Notes under the pieces: model-generated
What the model was told of the DNA's origin: nothing
The model's input: the letters and a program-made list of their open reading frames with translations, nothing else
Databases searched by the model: none
Shown here: positions 14,664 through 22,103 of the stretch, piece after piece
Layout of the letters: each line of letters starts with the position of its first letter
How positions within the stretch are numbered: the first letter of the stretch is position 1
Program-made: the position numbers and the translations under genes
DNA from: Nitrospira sp. CG24D
GTDB lineage: Bacteria; Nitrospirota; Nitrospiria; Nitrospirales; Nitrospiraceae
Direction of reading: 5' to 3'
Length of the DNA: 32,357 bases
Assembly (NCBI GenBank): GCA_002869855.2
Contig: NEWQ02000015.1
Coordinates: 1 to 32,357 of the forward strand

Positions 14664-15428
14664 ATGGGGACGCTCGTTCGTCCATTCGTATTTGCCTGGC
14701 ACTTCCTGACCGGGATTCCGTTGAGCCATGCCTTGCATGAACCGACCGCTGTCGAGCTGGCGAGGTCAATGGCCTGGTATCCGGTGGTTGGCTTGCTGAT
14801 CGGTGGTGGGTTGGCTCTCGCGGACATGGGGTTGTCAAGGTTGTTCATCCCTGCCGTGGGGAATGTCCTACTGATTGTCCTGCTGGTGATGCTCACACGC
14901 GGATTACACCAGGATGGATTGGCCGACACATTGGATGGGTTGGCAGGGGGGAAGACTCCGGCTGAGCGGCTCCCCATCATGCGCGATCCGCGTATCGGTG
15001 CCATCGGCGCGACGGGACTCTTTCTCTCATTGCTGCTGCGTTATGCGGGACTCATGGCACTGCCTCAGGCGATGCGAGTTCCTGCGCTCCTCTGCATGCC
15101 GGCCATTGGGCGGTGGGCGATGGTGACCGTAGCCTGGGCCTCTCCCTATGCGCGGGCTGAAGGGGGATTGGCCGCTTCGTTTCTGACGCATCTGTCCTGG
15201 CACCATGTCGTAGTCTCAACGGGGATTCTCGCCGCAGGACTGGGATGGGGATTCGGGTTGTTGGGTACGCTGGTCATTCTGTTGGCAGGATCTATTGTGG
15301 TGATTGTGGCGTGGGCTGGTTGCCGTTCCTGGTTTGGCGGGATTACGGGAGATACTCTCGGCGCGACGAACGAGGTAGTCGAAATCCTGTTCCTGCTGCT
15401 TATTCCGTCACTGCTGTTACTCTTATGA
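14664..15428 (+). CDS. cobS: Adenosylcobinamide-GDP ribazoletransferase (cobalamin synthase)
   Basis: A 254-residue integral membrane enzyme that joins adenosylcobinamide-GDP with alpha-ribazole (phosphate). The family motif is RGLHQDGLADTLDGLAGG, with LPIMRDPRIGAIGATGL following; the acidic residues in these blocks bind metal in the family. Several hydrophobic helices follow and the C-terminus has FGGITGDTLGATNEVVEI. The length is normal. It overlaps cbiB by four bases (ATGA), consistent with both acting at the membrane. Confidence 0.95.
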   Translation: MGTLVRPFVFAWHFLTGIPLSHALHEPTAVELARSMAWYPVVGLLIGGGLALADMGLSRLFIPAVGNVLLIVLLVMLTRGLHQDGLADTLDGLAGGKTPAERLPIMRDPRIGAIGATGLFLSLLLRYAGLMALPQAMRVPALLCMPAIGRWAMVTVAWASPYARAEGGLAASFLTHLSWHHVVVSTGILAAGLGWGFGLLGTLVILLAGSIVVIVAWAGCRSWFGGITGDTLGATNEVVEILFLLLIPSLLLLL

Positions 15429-16381
15429 CGGGGAGTGAATTGGTGCTCGCGGCAGGCCTGGATCTGATCATGGGCGATCCCCGCCGGCTTCCTCATCCTG
15501 TTCGTGCGATGGGTCAGGTCATTGGATGGTACGACAACCGAGTGAGAGGAATTTGTCGGAGTCCTCTCGCGCTGCGCCTCGCAGGAGGGGTCCTTGCCTT
15601 GGGGCTGCCGGCACTGGTTTATCTGTTGGTGCATTGGATGGTGGTGGAAGCTGGAGCCGTGGCTGAATGGCTCGGGCTCGTTGTGACAATCGGTCTGGCC
15701 TCAAGCACGCTTGCCGGACGTGATCTGTGGGATCATGTGCAGGCAGTGAAGAAGCCGTTGCAGCGGGGAGATATTGTCGGTGCGCGTCAGGCTGTGGCGA
15801 TGATTGTCGGCCGAGATACGCAAGAGCTGTCTGAATCAGAAGTCGTTCGTGCGACTGTCGAGACAGTGGCGGAGAGCACAGCGGACGGAGTGATCGCGCC
15901 GCTGTTCTATCTTATGCTCGGCGGGCCGCCGTTAGCCTTGGCCTACAAGGCGGTGAATACGCTGGATTCCGTGGTTGGCCATCGGGATGAACGGCATATC
16001 GATTTTGGCTGGGCCTCAGCTCGACTCGATGATCTGGTCAATTGGATTCCCGCTCGGTTAGCCGCGGTGCTGCTGCTCCTTGCTACATGTCTGGTTACGC
16101 TCAAGCTGAATCGTATGATATGCGGTTGGCAGGTGTTGCGACGCGATGGTGGCAATCACCCCAGTCCGAATAGCGGGCGGCCGGAGGCGGCGATGGCCGG
16201 TGCGCTTGGCGTGCAGCTGGGCGGGACTAACTATTATGATGGGATGGCGAATGAACGTCCGATCCTTGGCGGTGGCCGGCGAAACTTGGTCGTAGGGGAC
16301 ATCACGCTCGCGGCTCAATTGATGGGGGTGGCGAGTCTGTTGGGTGTGATGATCGGAGCGGGAGTATTGTGGCTCCAGTAA
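15425..16381 (+). CDS. cbiB: Adenosylcobinamide-phosphate synthase
   Basis: A 318-residue membrane protein of the CbiB/CobD family that attaches the aminopropanol-phosphate arm to adenosylcobyric acid. Landmarks are LDLIMGDPRRLPHPVRAMG at the N-terminus, IVGRDTQELSESEVVRATVE, a VAESTADGVIAPLFY block, and HPSPNSGRPEAAMAGALGVQLGG near the end. The start at 15425 overlaps the cobS stop. Its stop overlaps the start of cobD, whose product makes the aminopropanol phosphate used here. Confidence 0.95.
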   Translation: MTGSELVLAAGLDLIMGDPRRLPHPVRAMGQVIGWYDNRVRGICRSPLALRLAGGVLALGLPALVYLLVHWMVVEAGAVAEWLGLVVTIGLASSTLAGRDLWDHVQAVKKPLQRGDIVGARQAVAMIVGRDTQELSESEVVRATVETVAESTADGVIAPLFYLMLGGPPLALAYKAVNTLDSVVGHRDERHIDFGWASARLDDLVNWIPARLAAVLLLLATCLVTLKLNRMICGWQVLRRDGGNHPSPNSGRPEAAMAGALGVQLGGTNYYDGMANERPILGGGRRNLVVGDITLAAQLMGVASLLGVMIGAGVLWLQ

Positions 16382-17481
16382 AGAAACCTGTTCACGGCGG
16401 CGATGTGTACGCGGCGTCGCGCGAGCTCGGGCGGGATGTCACCGAGCTTATCGATTTCAGCGCCAGTATCAATCCACTGGGGCCTTCTCCGAAAGTCTGG
16501 CGCGCCATCACCAGGGCGCGTCATCTCGTCCCTCATTATCCCGACCCGGAGTGCTGGGATCTTCGTCAGGCACTGGCCACTCGGTGGCACGTCAAACCTG
16601 GACAGATTCTGGTGGGGAACGGCTCGATAGAATTGATCTATGCCCTTCCGCGGGCGCTCAAGATCAATCACCTATTGCTGGTCCAACCGACATTCTCCGA
16701 GTATGCCGCGTCGATGGCGCAAGCCGGCGGGTGTGTCACGACGGTGTGTGCAGATCGAGATGAACAGTATGCGTTGCCCATCGATCGTCTGTGCCGGTTA
16801 CTCGAACGGCCGACAAAAGGATCTCGGGCGTTCGATGGGATCCTGTTGTGCAATCCCAATAGTCCGACGGGGCAGGCGTGCGGGGCTGATGATGTGATGA
16901 GGCTGGCGCGCGCCGCGCAGCGACGGGGCGTCTGGTTGATTGTCGATGAAACGTTCGCAGACTATTGCCCGGAACGGTCTATCCTTCCGGTGGCGTCATC
17001 ATGGTCCAGGGTGGTGGTGTTACGGAGCCTGACAAAATTCTATGGATTGCCGGGATTGCGGGTTGGGTATGCGGTCGCGGCTCCTACCGTTATCCAACAA
17101 TTGCGCAGCGAATTACCGCCCTGGTCCGTCAACGCCATGGGACAGGTGGCCGCATTGGCTGCGCTGCACGATACGGCTCATGCGAAGAAGAGCTTCCAGT
17201 TCGTCTTGAAAGAGCGGGCACGAATGGCCAAAGAACTTGTCGGATTGCCGGGATGCGCCCTGTTTCCGGCACACGCAAATTTCCTCTTTATGGAATTGCC
17301 GCGCGGATGGCATGGGGGAAAGCTGACTGAACAGTTGAGGCGTGAGGGATTACTCATTCGAGATTGTTCGTCTGTTCCAGGCGCGAATCGTCGCTCGATC
17401 AGAATTGCGGTCAGGTCTCGAGAGGATAACGATCGGTTGTTGAAATCCCTCTCTCGTGTGTTGAGTGAGAGCCGGTCATGA
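16369..17481 (+). CDS. cobD: Threonine-phosphate decarboxylase
   Basis: This 370-residue PLP enzyme of the class I/II aminotransferase fold converts threonine phosphate to aminopropanol phosphate. It begins HGGDVYAASRELG then IDFSASINPLGPSP, the typical CobD opening. The PLP lysine is in LRSLTKFYGLPGLRVGY and the cofactor aspartate is in LIVDETFADY. The start is a GTG at 16369, with GGAGCGGGAG just upstream, overlapping cbiB by 13 bases. Histidinol-phosphate aminotransferase is the closest look-alike; the gene order strongly favours CobD. No threonine kinase gene is visible in the window. Confidence 0.92.
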   Translation: MAPVKKPVHGGDVYAASRELGRDVTELIDFSASINPLGPSPKVWRAITRARHLVPHYPDPECWDLRQALATRWHVKPGQILVGNGSIELIYALPRALKINHLLLVQPTFSEYAASMAQAGGCVTTVCADRDEQYALPIDRLCRLLERPTKGSRAFDGILLCNPNSPTGQACGADDVMRLARAAQRRGVWLIVDETFADYCPERSILPVASSWSRVVVLRSLTKFYGLPGLRVGYAVAAPTVIQQLRSELPPWSVNAMGQVAALAALHDTAHAKKSFQFVLKERARMAKELVGLPGCALFPAHANFLFMELPRGWHGGKLTEQLRREGLLIRDCSSVPGANRRSIRIAVRSREDNDRLLKSLSRVLSESRS

Positions 17482-18206
17482 CGCAAGCACAATCCTTACG
17501 CATGCAGGCTCGGTATCGAGTGACGGAGCAGACGCTGATCATTGATCTCGGTGGCAAGAGGCGAGTGCTCTCTTCCGCACCACAAGGCGGCGGACTCACC
17601 TCTGCGTCGTATATTCTGAATCACCAGGTGGAGCCGAATCCGATCTCGAATACGCATCCTCAATCTCACAGTGACCCTGCTCGGGCACTCCGGCGGCTCG
17701 CTATCAGGCTGGGAGTAATGCAGAGAACAGTTGGGCTCATGACGGCCGTCCCGATGAAACAGTTAGTCACGGCCAGGGTCTCGTCTGGGGTTGTTTGGGT
17801 TGAGTGCTTTGCCACTGTCGGCGTGACGAATGCGGTGCGAGCGGGAGAGCGGCCGGAGCCCGACGGTCATCGAAGCAAGTCCGCCGGACCGGGAACGATC
17901 AATCTTATCGTTGTGACGAATGCATGCCTGTCGAGTGCGGCGATGGTCGGGGCGGTGCAAGTTGTGACGGAGAGTAAGACCGGTGTCTTGAGAGATCATG
18001 CCGTCCCGAGTTGGACTGGCCAGGCTGGTGCCACCGGGACCGGGACTGACGCGGTGGTGATTGCCTGCCGGCTACGTGGAGAGGGCCCGTGGCATGCCTA
18101 TAGTGGTACTCATACCATGATTGGTGCGCTGATCGGGCATGTCGTCACTCGATGTGTGACTCGGGGGGTAGCGAAAGCGAAGCAATGGCAGGAGCGGCAC
18201 GCATGA
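17478..18206 (+). CDS. cbiZ: Adenosylcobinamide amidohydrolase CbiZ
   Basis: A 242-residue protein of the CbiZ family, which removes the nucleotide-loop arm from corrinoids to give adenosylcobyric acid for salvage. Blocks that fit are RVLSSAPQGGGLTSASYILNHQV (in parts), GLMTAVPMKQL, FATVGVTNAVRAGE, INLIVVTNACLSSAAMVGAVQ and GTGTDAVVIAC. It overlaps cobD and cobQ by four bases each, so it belongs to the coupled chain. Together with bluB and cobT it allows foreign corrinoids to be rebuilt as cobalamin. Confidence 0.9.
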   Translation: MTQAQSLRMQARYRVTEQTLIIDLGGKRRVLSSAPQGGGLTSASYILNHQVEPNPISNTHPQSHSDPARALRRLAIRLGVMQRTVGLMTAVPMKQLVTARVSSGVVWVECFATVGVTNAVRAGERPEPDGHRSKSAGPGTINLIVVTNACLSSAAMVGAVQVVTESKTGVLRDHAVPSWTGQAGATGTGTDAVVIACRLRGEGPWHAYSGTHTMIGALIGHVVTRCVTRGVAKAKQWQERHA

Positions 18207-19327
18207 AAGCACGCGCACTCGCTGTGCTTGGAACGGGATCGGATGTCGGGAAGAGTCTGATCACGGCTGGGCTATGCCGGCTCTTTCACCGAGCCGGGGT
18301 CAAGGTAGCACCCTTTAAAGCGCAGAACATGTCGAATAATTCATTTGTGACGCCGGACGGGAAAGAAATTGGGCGTGCCCAGGCGTTGCAGGCGCAGGCC
18401 TGTGGTCTCGATCCCGACGCCGATATGAACCCGATATTGATGAAGCCGGAATCGGATCGCAGTGCGCAGATTGTCGTGCAAGGGAAGGCGTGGGGCAAGG
18501 CGGAAGCCAGAACCTATTTTGAGCAGCGGGCGGAACTGGCCGAGCGCGTGCGGGAGAGCTACGAACGACTGGCTGGTCAGTACGATGTGATGATCATTGA
18601 GGGAGCCGGGAGCGCTGCCGAAATGAATTTAAGAGACCGTGATTTGGCAAATTGGTCGGCCGTCGAACTGGCGGATGCGCGAGTCGTCCTGGTGGCGGAC
18701 ATCGATCGCGGCGGCGTGTTTGCGCAGGTCATTGGCACTTTGGATTTGCTGGTACCCCATGAGCGCGCGCGGGTGATCGGGATCATCATTAATAAGTTTC
18801 GGGGCGATCCTGCCTTGTTTGAAGATGGAGTGGCGTTCATCGAGCAGCGCAGCGGCTTGCCTGTCCTCGGGGTTGTGCCGATGTTGCGCGGCCTCCTATT
18901 AGATCAGGAGGATAGCGTTGACATCGAGCGCCATCGCCATGCCGTGTTCGCCAAGGACCGAGTCAACATCGCGGTGGTCTTGCTGCCGCGAATGAGCAAT
19001 TTTACCGATTTCAATCCGTTGATCGTAGAGCCTGATGTAGTGGTTCGCTATGTCGCAACATCCGCAGATCTTGAAGGGGCTGATGTGATTGTGATTCCAG
19101 GGAGTAAGAACACGATTGATGATCTTGCGTACATCCGTCAGTCCGGGATGGCGGAGTCTATTGATTGCCATGCGAGTGACGGGGCTGAGGTCGTTGGCAT
19201 CTGTGGCGGGTATCAGATGCTGGGTCGGAGCATTGCGGATCCTGATGGAGTGGAAGCTGGGGGTGAGGTTGAAGGGTTTGGGTTGCTGGCTGTCACGACA
19301 CGGCGCGCTGTAGCTAACCAGTACTAA
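18203..19327 (+). CDS. cobQ: Cobyric acid synthase, truncated at its 3' end
   Basis: CobQ amidates four side chains of adenosylcobyrinic a,c-diamide. The N-terminal domain is intact: LGTGSDVGKSLITAGL, PFKAQNMSNNSFVT, EIGRAQALQAQACG and IEGAGSAAEMNL. The glutaminase nucleophile Cys334 is present in GICGGYQMLGRSI. After GEVEGFGLLAVTT the family similarity stops, and the reading frame ends within 23S rRNA sequence. The 374-residue product lacks roughly the last 110-130 residues, including the expected catalytic His-Glu region. The ATG at 18203 overlaps the cbiZ stop. As drawn, the protein would not be active; see the junction finding. Confidence 0.9.
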   Translation: MKARALAVLGTGSDVGKSLITAGLCRLFHRAGVKVAPFKAQNMSNNSFVTPDGKEIGRAQALQAQACGLDPDADMNPILMKPESDRSAQIVVQGKAWGKAEARTYFEQRAELAERVRESYERLAGQYDVMIIEGAGSAAEMNLRDRDLANWSAVELADARVVLVADIDRGGVFAQVIGTLDLLVPHERARVIGIIINKFRGDPALFEDGVAFIEQRSGLPVLGVVPMLRGLLLDQEDSVDIERHRHAVFAKDRVNIAVVLLPRMSNFTDFNPLIVEPDVVVRYVATSADLEGADVIVIPGSKNTIDDLAYIRQSGMAESIDCHASDGAEVVGICGGYQMLGRSIADPDGVEAGGEVEGFGLLAVTTRRAVANQY

Positions 19328-19351
19328 TCGGTCGTGCGGTTTAACATCCTT
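19311..19351 (+). rRNA. 23S rRNA, 3'-terminal fragment
   Basis: The sequence AGCTAACCAGTACTAATCGG (from 19313) and the following TCGTGCGGTTTAACATCC match the conserved 3' end of bacterial 23S rRNA (compare the AGCUAACCGGUACUAAU block of E. coli). Only about 40 nt are present; the other ~2.8 kb is replaced by cobQ coding sequence. The left limit is approximate. Confidence 0.85.
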
Positions 19352-19482
19352 TGCTCCTGATAGACATGGTCTCACCACGATACGAAGAACGTATTGTGGA
19401 GTGCTAAAGAAAAGTTCTGAGCTCTGTGCTATGAGCTTCAGGCTCAAAACGAAGCACACAAGACAGATTCAGTGACGAATGT
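19352..19482 (+). other. 23S-5S internal spacer
   Basis: A spacer of about 130 bases between the 23S 3' end and the 5S gene. It contains short inverted repeats (for example CTCTGTGCTATGAGC and GAAGCACACAAGACAG nearby, which pair only partly) that may be processing stems. No tRNA is present in it. Confidence 0.7.
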
Positions 19483-19600
19483 TCCCGGTGGCCATACCGG
19501 AGGGGCCCCACCCGTTCCCATACCGAACACGGAAGTTAAGCCCTCCAAGGCCGATGTTACTGCTGCCGCGAGGCAGTGGGAAAGTAGGACGCTGCCGGGT
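19483..19600 (+). rRNA. rrf: 5S ribosomal RNA
   Basis: A complete 5S gene. It contains the conserved CCCACCCGTTCCCATACCG and CGAACACGGAAGTTAAGCCC blocks and ends with GGGAAAGTAGGACGCTGCCGGG. The terminal helix forms between CCCGGTGGC (19484-19492) and GCTGCCGGG (19591-19599) with two wobbles. Exact ends are estimated from this helix. Confidence 0.95.
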
Positions 19601-19609
19601 TACAAAAAG

Positions 19610-19645
19610 AAGCCTGCTGGTGAAAGCCAGCAGGCTTTCTTATTT
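19610..19645 (+). terminator. rRNA operon terminator 1
   Basis: AAGCCTGCTGG (19610-19620) and CCAGCAGGCTT (19627-19637) form a perfect 11-bp stem with a six-base loop, followed by a T-rich TCTTATTTG. It lies 10 bases after 5S. Confidence 0.93.
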
Positions 19646-19764
19646 GTTAGCGGTGCAGCGTCGTAAACAAGGCCGTTTGGTTTTCTTCTCCGCCAGTGGG
19701 GAACGATAACGCATGTGATCGCTGGCGACCCGGATAAAGTGACGGGGGACCTCTTGCTGAAGAT

Positions 19765-19796
19765 AAGCCTGCTGGTGAATGCCAGCGGGTTTTTTT
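19765..19796 (+). terminator. rRNA operon terminator 2 (diverged copy of the first)
   Basis: AAGCCTGCTGG (19765-19775) and CCAGCGGGTT (19782 onward) form an imperfect stem with loop TGAATG, followed by seven T residues. The left arm and loop start are identical to the first terminator. The bases 19646-19764 between them and 19797-19868 after them show no other feature. Confidence 0.75.
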
Positions 19797-19868
19797 ATGC
19801 CAAAAATGCCACAGCGGTCATGAAGATTTTAGGAGAGAGCGGCTTCGAGGCTGTTCGGTAGTCAGGCC

Positions 19869-22097
19869 TTAGGGCCCGTCGGTACCGGTCTGTCCCGTGA
19901 GGTGAGGTGGGAGACGGGGGAGGAATATGAGTTTTCCTGGGGGAGATGACGAAGGTGTCGCCTGTGTCTCAGGATGTGGTTTGTCCGGGAGCGCCAGCGT
20001 AAAGGTGGTTCCTTGGCCGACCGTGCTGCGGGCTTCCACTTTCCCGGCATGTTCCTGAATGATCTGGTGGACGATGGACAGGCCGAGTCCGGTGCCCGCG
20101 TGCTCGGTGCTTTCGTGTTTCGTGGTGAAAAATGGATCAAAGATGTAGGGGAGATCTTCAGGGGTGATCCCGCAGCCGGTATCCGATATTTCGATCTGAA
20201 TCCATTGCGTGGCGTCGAGGCGGGTCAGGTGGCGCGTCACGACCGTCAATCGTCCTCCGTGCACCTTCATGGCGTCCATGGCGTTCAGAATCAGATTCAT
20301 CAACACCTGCTTCATCTGCTGCCGGTCCACCATGATCGGAGCCAGCGGATCGGCCAGATGTTTCTCGATCGTCACGTCCAGCGTCGCCGCCTTCACTTCG
20401 ATGAAGTGCAGGCAGGATGTAACAATGTCGTTCAGCGATTCCATTGAGAACTTGGGCTGCATGTAGCGGGCATAGTCCAGAATTTCTTCGATGAGACGCT
20501 CGATGCGTGCCAGATCGTCCGCCACCACTGCACTGAACGAGTTCATGAAATCCGCGTCATCCCGCCGCGACGGCGCCAGCTGGATGAACGTCTTGATCGA
20601 GGTCAGCGGGTTCCGGACCTCGTGGGCGAATCCCCCGGCGATGGTTTCGAGCGAGCGCAGGCGGTCTGCACGCCGAATGAGGAGCTGGGATTGTTTCCAG
20701 TCCTCGTAGAGCATCGCATTGTCGAGCGCGATGGCCGCACTGTCGGCCAGTGAGCGGAGGAGGTTCAGCTCATCCAGAGAATAGAAATCCAGAGATGGCT
20801 TGTGTCCCAGATTCACAAATCCGATGAGGCGGGTCATATTGACCAGCGGCAGGCAGACCTCCGAGTCCATCTTTGTCAGCGTGTCGAGCAGTTCAGGCGG
20901 CAAGACGCTGTCCTGCCCCGGGTCCTGATGCTGCAATTCTTCCTTGATGATCGGCTGGTTGCGTTCCAGAAGCACGCGCGCGAAGGATTCATGGCTCGTG
21001 AGCCGGACGGAGTCGGCCAGGGCCTTATCCACCCCGTGTGACGCCTTCAGCGCGTAGCGCCCCAGCTCTTTGTCGAAGAGAAACAGCGAGATGTTCTCGA
21101 TCCGCATCACGGTCTGCAGCGTGCGCACAATCTCCTCCTGCAAATTGACCAGATCGAGATTCATGACCATGGCGTGGCTGAAGCGTGTCAACGTGTTATA
21201 TGCGTCATATCGGCTGGGGAACAGCGCTTTGTTGAGCGCCGATTGCAGCCACGGCTGGAAAGAGACGTAGAGGGCAGTGAACGCCACGGTTGCGCCGACG
21301 AGAACGCTGGCCAGCGTGACGGGAGAGAGATCGCTCAGTCCCTGCGCGAGCAGGGCGAGCGCGAGCGTGAACGGAACCAGCGGGAGATAAGTCGCGCTCA
21401 TCGACACGAAGAGGGCCGCATCCAGCAGGTGGTAGCGGAGAATGGCGATCGTCACCACCACGGTCAGCAGGAAAATCGGCACGTAGCCGAAGGGATATAG
21501 GTCGTAGCCGAACGCCGGAAAGAAATCCACGGAGCCCAAGTAGGCGATTACGAAGGCGATCAAGACAAACTTGATCTGCTGGCGTCTGATGGGAGTCGTG
21601 ACGGTGCGGTACGCGCGGACGTAGTCGGTGAAGGCCGCGGCCATGTAGGCGAAGAACACGAGAAAGAACGGAGCGCTCGCCGGGCCCCACTGCGGGAAAT
21701 ACCCCCACCGGTAGAGACGGACGCCCGCCACGAAGTCGTCGAGGAAGAGGACGGCCAGGGCCAGCAGGGAGGCAAGCCCATAACCAAGCCAGATGGACCG
21801 GGGGCGGGACAGCCGAAGAAATTCCGCGGAGAAAGCGTAAAACGCGACGGAAATGAACATGACGCCGACGTTGTCGAGCCGGAACCAGCCCAACGCCCGC
21901 TCCGGAGTGGTTGCGCAGAGCCCGATGCTGGTGGCGCCGAGCCACAAGGCGATCCCAGCGCAGAGCGCGAGGAAATGGCGATGGGCAGCGGACCGTCGGT
22001 TTGACCGGTAGACGAGCAGCCCCAGCACCAGTGTGACCAGCCCCACGAGCAGCATGGGAATCGCATGCACGTTGATCGCATAGTCTGCGGTGGGCAT
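19869..22097 (-). CDS. Sensor histidine kinase with 7TM and GAF domains
   Basis: A 742-residue kinase. Residues about 10-300 contain numerous hydrophobic helices in the style of the histidine-kinase N-terminal 7TM domain (LVGLVTLVLGLLVYRSNRR, WFRLDNVGVMFI, FFLVFFAYMAAAF, then a second block near 235-300). A GAF domain follows (about 310-470, with CLPLVNMTRLIGFVNLG). The HisKA phospho-acceptor is His492 in GGFAHEVRNPLTSIKTFI, and the ATPase has NLILNAMDAM, SDTGCGI, FDPFFTTK and GTGLGLSI. A proline-rich tail of about 40 residues ends the protein. No response regulator gene is adjacent. It starts six bases after the PilZ/AAR-like gene and is probably cotranscribed with it. A PrsK-like kinase is a possible relative. 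Confidence 0.9.
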   Translation of the reverse strand: MPTADYAINVHAIPMLLVGLVTLVLGLLVYRSNRRSAAHRHFLALCAGIALWLGATSIGLCATTPERALGWFRLDNVGVMFISVAFYAFSAEFLRLSRPRSIWLGYGLASLLALAVLFLDDFVAGVRLYRWGYFPQWGPASAPFFLVFFAYMAAAFTDYVRAYRTVTTPIRRQQIKFVLIAFVIAYLGSVDFFPAFGYDLYPFGYVPIFLLTVVVTIAILRYHLLDAALFVSMSATYLPLVPFTLALALLAQGLSDLSPVTLASVLVGATVAFTALYVSFQPWLQSALNKALFPSRYDAYNTLTRFSHAMVMNLDLVNLQEEIVRTLQTVMRIENISLFLFDKELGRYALKASHGVDKALADSVRLTSHESFARVLLERNQPIIKEELQHQDPGQDSVLPPELLDTLTKMDSEVCLPLVNMTRLIGFVNLGHKPSLDFYSLDELNLLRSLADSAAIALDNAMLYEDWKQSQLLIRRADRLRSLETIAGGFAHEVRNPLTSIKTFIQLAPSRRDDADFMNSFSAVVADDLARIERLIEEILDYARYMQPKFSMESLNDIVTSCLHFIEVKAATLDVTIEKHLADPLAPIMVDRQQMKQVLMNLILNAMDAMKVHGGRLTVVTRHLTRLDATQWIQIEISDTGCGITPEDLPYIFDPFFTTKHESTEHAGTGLGLSIVHQIIQEHAGKVEARSTVGQGTTFTLALPDKPHPETQATPSSSPPGKLIFLPRLPPHLTGQTGTDGP

Positions 22098-22103
22098 AGG
22101 GTG

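Noticed and set aside
18203..19327. A naturally short CobQ variant
   Set aside because: The protein loses family similarity exactly where the DNA becomes 23S rRNA, so truncation by a join is the better explanation.
19472..19709. Short open frames overlapping the 5S region
   Set aside because: They cover the 5S rRNA and its terminator and are not protein-coding.
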